A stretch of DNA of 17,263 bases from JAZNBI01 sp045586995 (GTDB lineage Bacteria; Bacillota; Clostridia; Oscillospirales; CAG-272), in contig JAZNBI010000038.1 in the NCBI GenBank assembly GCA_045586995.1, positions 1 to 17,263 of the forward strand, read 5' to 3'. The notes under the pieces are model-generated. The model ran no database searches, was not told the DNA's origin, and saw only the letters and a list, made by a program, of their open reading frames with translations. This document shows positions 14,342-17,263 of this stretch, piece after piece. Numbering within the stretch: the first letter of the stretch is position 1; each line of letters opens with the position of its first letter. Position numbers and translations under genes: made by a program.

Positions 14342-15307
14342 TTATTTTTTCAGCCCGAGAAGCGCTCCGCCGATTATACCTGCGTCGTTTCCCAGCTCGG
14401 CAATACAAACCTTAACACTGCCGTTTTCTTTTCCGCCGTAACTGAATTTTTCAATTTGAGGCATCAATAAATCCATCAAGAATTGACCTTCGCCCGAAAC
14501 ACCTCCGCCAATACATAAAACGTCGGGTTGGAAAATGTTGATAGTATTGACTAATCCGCAAGCAAGATATTCTATGTACATATCAACGACTTCTTTTGCG
14601 GCTGCGTCGCCCATTCTGAAAGCATCAAATGCGGTGCGTCCCGTTGTGCGTCCTTTGGCTTTTACAAGCTCGGTCATTTTGGTTCCCCGACCTGATGCCG
14701 CGCATTCTGCAAGTTTTTCATTTGTCATATTTATAAGCGCCGTTGCAGAGCTGTATGCTTCCCAGCAGCCCTTGCGTCCGCAGGTGCACTGACGGCCGCT
14801 GTTCTCTATAACGGTGTGTCCAAGCTCTCCTGCAGCAAAATTAGTTCCCGAATATACCTTTCCGTCAATAACGACTCCGCTGCCGACTCCCGTTCCGAGT
14901 GTAATAGTCACAGAATTTCGTGTGCCGCGAGCCGCGCCTGCAACCGCTTCACCCCAGCCCGCAGCATTCGCATCGTTTTCAAGATAAACGTTCTTCGCTC
15001 CGGTCTTTTCGCAAACGAGAGCGCAAATCGGGAAGTTTACAAATCCGAGATTGTTGGCATATTTTACAACGCCTGCGTCGGGATCAACGCTTCCGGGAGC
15101 CGCAATTCCTATCGAGATAATCTCATCAATAGAAATACCGTATTCCTTGCAAAGCGTCTTGACTAAATCGGAAATATCGTCAGCAACGATTTCCGATGGG
15201 CCGTCAAGCCGTGTGGGTACGCTTTTCTTTAATAAGATTTTATAGTTTTCATCAACTATACCTGCGGCGATATTAGTTCCGCCTAAATCAACACCAATAC
15301 TATACAT
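14342..15307 (-). CDS. glcK: ROK-family glucokinase
   Basis: A 321-aa cytoplasmic sugar kinase that would phosphorylate glucose with ATP for glycolysis. The N-terminal phosphate loop is GVDLGGTN (5-12). LENDANAAG holds the catalytic base D112. The ROK signature has GELGH (H164) and CTCGRKGCWE, giving a zinc site of H164, C174, C176 and C181. The second nucleotide segment is NIFQPDVLCIGGGVS. AAAGGAAC precedes the ATG. It lies 37 bases downstream of the SGNH hydrolase gene on the same strand and probably shares its transcript, ending at the terminator beyond 14342. ROK kinases also act on N-acetyl hexosamines, so glucose specificity is likely but not certain. Confidence 0.9.
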   Translation of the reverse strand: MYSIGVDLGGTNIAAGIVDENYKILLKKSVPTRLDGPSEIVADDISDLVKTLCKEYGISIDEIISIGIAAPGSVDPDAGVVKYANNLGFVNFPICALVCEKTGAKNVYLENDANAAGWGEAVAGAARGTRNSVTITLGTGVGSGVVIDGKVYSGTNFAAGELGHTVIENSGRQCTCGRKGCWEAYSSATALINMTNEKLAECAASGRGTKMTELVKAKGRTTGRTAFDAFRMGDAAAKEVVDMYIEYLACGLVNTINIFQPDVLCIGGGVSGEGQFLMDLLMPQIEKFSYGGKENGSVKVCIAELGNDAGIIGGALLGLKK

Positions 15308-15344
15308 TTTTCCGTTCCTTTCAAACTTTTAATTATATATTTTT

Positions 15345-15977
15345 TTATCTAAGCAACTCCATAACTTGTTCGAAAATTTGCTTCATTCCCAGCTCGGTGG
15401 GATGACCGTTTTCCTTGTCTATTCCTTTAAGACATAAATATTTGACTTCATTTTTTTGGCAGGTCTCTATAAAGCCATTGGTAATTTCTGGTTTCAAATC
15501 AGTATTTATAATAACAATTATATCTTCAACAAATTTTTTTGCACTGTTGATTAGATAACAAAATGCAGGCAACACGCACTTTAACTCCTCGGCAGTCCAA
15601 TCCGAATACTTTAGATTTCCGACAGGAGCACCTATCCACGAATCGTTTGTTCCGCCAAATATAAACATTGTGTCTACTTTGTTTTCGATAAAAAGCTTTG
15701 CCTCTATGTATTTGTCGATTCTGTTAACAAACGACGATGAAACATTAAGATTTTCTCTTACCGTATTACAAATTGTTGACCCCGAAAAACTGTCGTTAAG
15801 TATTATATTAAAGTCGTTTTCATTTGCCAACATATTCCACCAGGTTTTTTCTACACCCTTGACAATAGGGTTCTCTTTTCTTTCGTCGCTATAATAAAAG
15901 TAATATCCTTTCGGGATATATCCCTTGTAGGTTGAATAACTGTCACCCATTATAAATATGTTATTCTTAACTTGCAT
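15345..15977 (-). CDS. SGNH/GDSL-type hydrolase
   Basis: A 210-aa esterase-like protein. Block I is MGDSYST with nucleophile S13. Block II is Gly in NDSFSGST (G66). Block III is FGGTND (N111), and the catalytic His is H192 in NGHPTELG. The residue three before this His is Glu (E189) where Asp is usual. There is no signal peptide, so it should act in the cytoplasm. The residues YFYYSDERKENPIV and WWNML point to a carbohydrate- or small-ester-acting subfamily I cannot name. An upstream in-frame ATG (16022) lacks a ribosome binding site; the ATG at 15977 follows GAGGTG at 6-7 bases and is chosen. The downstream neighbour is a sugar kinase, so a deacetylation step before sugar phosphorylation is conceivable. 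Confidence 0.83.
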   Translation of the reverse strand: MQVKNNIFIMGDSYSTYKGYIPKGYYFYYSDERKENPIVKGVEKTWWNMLANENDFNIILNDSFSGSTICNTVRENLNVSSSFVNRIDKYIEAKLFIENKVDTMFIFGGTNDSWIGAPVGNLKYSDWTAEELKCVLPAFCYLINSAKKFVEDIIVIINTDLKPEITNGFIETCQKNEVKYLCLKGIDKENGHPTELGMKQIFEQVMELLR

Positions 15978-16040
15978 TTTTAGCACCTCTCTTAATTTTA
16001 TCGAAATAGTAGTACAACACACTCAACATGGTTCAAGACT

Positions 16041-16096
16041 CCAAAAGGTATATTTTAATGCCAAAAACGGGGGTTGTAAAGCCAAAAGGTATATTT
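16041..16096. repeat. Pair of 15-bp direct repeats after the glycosylase gene
   Basis: CCAAAAGGTATATTT occurs at 16041-16055 and again at 16082-16096, 41 bases apart. The second copy touches the stop codon of the glycosylase-like gene, and the first overlaps the -10 of the promoter described at 16052-16080. The copies could be a duplicated target or operator. Confidence 0.6.
16052..16080 (-). promoter_or_regulatory. Candidate promoter of the SGNH hydrolase and glucokinase genes
   Basis: The minus strand reads TTTACA (16075-16080), a 17-base spacer and TAAAAT (16052-16057). The predicted leader is about 68 nt. The spacer contains a C5 run and a T5 run. Confidence 0.5.
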
Positions 16097-17073
16097 CAAC
16101 CTTCTAAAAATTCGAGTTTGCGCTTCGGACATTTTTCATTAATGCTAGCACTCGCATACTGTCTTGGCTTTTCGCCAAACACAGCACAGTATTTTCCTTT
16201 GTTATGTAAGCAAATTGCACACTGTGATTCTTTTACAATAATGTCGGGAAGGACAACTCCAAATCGTGCGTTTTTCTTTTCCTCGTCCGTCATCGAATTG
16301 CTTAAGCTATATGCGAGATAGTTACAATACTTACCGCGCAACGTGCATTGATCGCAATGCGGTTTCTCGGTGCAGATCATTCCGTTGTCATCTGAACAGA
16401 ATAACCATAGGATAGCATCTATCTTGCTTGCGGAATAACCGGTTTGTGATGATATGGCATCAATAATTTCAATAGCCTCTATCTCGCCTGCCATCTCTTG
16501 TCGGGAATATCCCAAGCGATTTTTGCCCAAAATTCTTCGAATGTGGGTATCGGGCTTTGTAGCATCAACGCCGACGTTTCTCAAATATTCCATTGCAAGC
16601 GCAAGCCCAAGTGTATTAAGCTTATATTTTACGCTATTTGCAAGCAGGTCTGCGATTTCAAGAGGTGAGCCGCTTGTAACAAAATTATCAAGAGTTCCGA
16701 ATTCTTTTTCTATGCGTTCTAATTTACGAATGTTCGCATGGAGCGAATTCATCTGATTTTTTATATTTCGATTGCCGCATTTTATGGCTTGAAGTCTATC
16801 GATAAACACAACAGCATTAGTTGCTAAAATTTTATCCTTGTCATATTTAAAAAATATCTCGTCAATCTTATCGATATTGGCTTCAATTTGCTGCCACGGA
16901 CGATTGTTGCTCAACAGAGAGTAGATAAGTCCACGGATATGCTCACTCATAGAAAAATACTTACCGCTTGTCCGCTCCTCGATCCAAGATAGATGGGTTA
17001 AAGAATCGAAAGTTATCTGTTTTTCGTGAAGCATTTTTTCTATTTCGGTAATAATTGTTTTACTTTTACTCAT
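16096..17073 (-). CDS. HhH-GPD DNA glycosylase-like protein with iron-sulfur motif
   Basis: A 325-aa protein related to the endonuclease III superfamily of base-excision repair enzymes. Residues 40-190 carry the helical core, with KPDTHIRRILG (D175 aligning with the catalytic Asp of Nth-type enzymes). The usual hairpin with the Nth catalytic Lys is replaced by LNTLGLALAMEYLRNVG, so lyase activity is doubtful. C234, C240, C243 and C250 form a C-x5-C-x2-C-x6-C motif close to the [4Fe-4S] loop of the family. A further C-terminal set (C285, C288, C296, C315) forms a second small metal-binding-like domain. The TTG at 17085 has no ribosome binding site; the ATG at 17073 follows GAGGAAGG. A tiny ORF ends in that ribosome binding site. 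Substrate unknown. Confidence 0.72.
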   Translation of the reverse strand: MSKSKTIITEIEKMLHEKQITFDSLTHLSWIEERTSGKYFSMSEHIRGLIYSLLSNNRPWQQIEANIDKIDEIFFKYDKDKILATNAVVFIDRLQAIKCGNRNIKNQMNSLHANIRKLERIEKEFGTLDNFVTSGSPLEIADLLANSVKYKLNTLGLALAMEYLRNVGVDATKPDTHIRRILGKNRLGYSRQEMAGEIEAIEIIDAISSQTGYSASKIDAILWLFCSDDNGMICTEKPHCDQCTLRGKYCNYLAYSLSNSMTDEEKKNARFGVVLPDIIVKESQCAICLHNKGKYCAVFGEKPRQYASASINEKCPKRKLEFLEG

Positions 17074-17081
17074 ATCCTTCC

Positions 17082-17147
17082 TCAATTTCTTCGATATGTT
17101 ATACCGTACTGCTGTAAAACGAACTTTTGAGTTTTGCTGGGAATCAT
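17082..17147 (-). CDS. Candidate 21-aa leader peptide
   Basis: A 21-codon ORF beginning MIPSKTQKFVLQQ, with GAGGTG 9 bases before its ATG. Its TGA stop (17082-17084) overlaps the ribosome binding site of the glycosylase-like gene, so the two could be translationally coupled. The leader's own GAGGTGA is the 3' arm of a hairpin (17156-17175). The peptide has no recognisable homology; coding is inferred only from the ribosome binding site and arrangement. Confidence 0.4.
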   Translation of the reverse strand: MIPSKTQKFVLQQYGITYRRN

Positions 17148-17155
17148 TATTCGTT

Positions 17156-17175
17156 TCACCTCAAAAACGAGGTGA
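17156..17175. promoter_or_regulatory. Hairpin sequestering the leader ribosome binding site
   Basis: TCACCTC (17156-17162), a 6-base spacer and GAGGTGA (17169-17175) form a perfect 7-bp stem. On the minus-strand RNA the Shine-Dalgarno GAGGTGA of the 21-aa ORF is the paired 3' arm. On the plus strand the stem is followed by TTTTGATTTTG and could instead be a weak terminator for a transcript entering from the left. Confidence 0.45.
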
Positions 17176-17197
17176 TTTTGATTTTGAACATAATATT

Positions 17198-17263
17198 GTA
17201 GGGACCGGCGTCCTCGACGGTCTGCAACTACGCATTATATCTATATAACGGACCGTCGAGGAC
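17198..17263. repeat. Large palindromic intergenic repeat (truncated at window edge)
   Basis: Left part TGTAGGGACCGGC (17198-17210) leads into a 13-base arm, GTCCTCGACGGTC (17210-17222). The arm is repeated inverted as GACCGTCGAGGAC (17251-17263) around a 28-base AT-rich loop. The palindrome probably continues beyond the edge with the complement of the left part. The GC-rich arms stand out from the surrounding AT-rich sequence, as in REP/MITE-like dispersed elements of Clostridia. Confidence 0.65.

Noticed and set aside
1..17263. CRISPR array, tRNA, rRNA, transposase or prophage genes
   Set aside because: No regularly spaced repeats, no tRNA cloverleaf or rRNA segments and no integrase, transposase or phage structural motifs were seen.

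Overview
The window is an ordinary-looking chromosomal stretch from an anaerobic, endospore-lineage member of the Firmicutes (class Clostridia). I infer this from the moderately AT-rich sequence, a clear Spo0A, a GerW/YtfJ sporulation protein beside its DUF2953 partner, DacF, a PerR-type regulator coupled to a desulfoferrodoxin, strong AGGAGG-type ribosome binding sites and sigma-A promoters. An Oscillospirales-like gut or rumen lineage fits, but a genus cannot be named from the sequence alone.

Layout. (1) 1-1290, minus strand: a stress-response block with a Crp/Fnr-family regulator, then perR, then the first 21 codons of a desulfoferrodoxin that runs off the left edge. (2) 1291-1901: a 611-bp gap without a convincing protein gene. 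It holds the promoter of the Crp/Fnr gene, a candidate ~130-nt structured RNA with its own promoter and terminator (minus strand), a CtsR-like operator, and the lon promoter and leader. (3) 1902-10647, plus strand: a tightly spaced housekeeping and sporulation cluster, lon - engB - M50 protease - scpA - scpB - DUF2953 - gerW - dacF - rluB-type pseudouridine synthase - a small GNAT-like protein. It ends at an intrinsic terminator near 10701-10748; a weak AU-rich hairpin before dacF may split it into two units. (4) 10839-11657: monocistronic spo0A with its own promoter and a strong 17-bp terminator hairpin. (5) 11660-12311: a minus-strand small sigma-region-4-like regulator. Its promoter is a perfect TTGACA-17-TATAAT with a LexA/SOS-like box just after the predicted start of transcription. 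A second consensus promoter faces it from the spo0A side. (6) 12368-14328: an ABC-F ATPase (plus) and a bidirectional terminator. (7) 14342-17073, minus strand: ROK glucokinase, an SGNH/GDSL hydrolase, and a helix-hairpin-helix DNA glycosylase-like protein with two cysteine clusters. The last is preceded by a tiny ORF whose ribosome binding site is locked in a hairpin. (8) 17198-17263: one arm and loop of a large palindromic intergenic repeat, cut by the window edge.

How the genes work together. The left block is a redox-stress module. The central operon joins protein quality control and ribosome maturation (Lon, EngB), chromosome condensation (ScpAB) and spore or cell-wall genes (GerW, DacF), with the sporulation master regulator immediately downstream. 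No new multi-gene defence or biosynthetic system is evident. The most interesting material is regulatory and non-coding: the structured RNA upstream of the Crp/Fnr gene, the TGTGA/TCACA palindrome at perR, the SOS-like control of the orphan sigma-like regulator, and the sequestered leader ORF at the right end.
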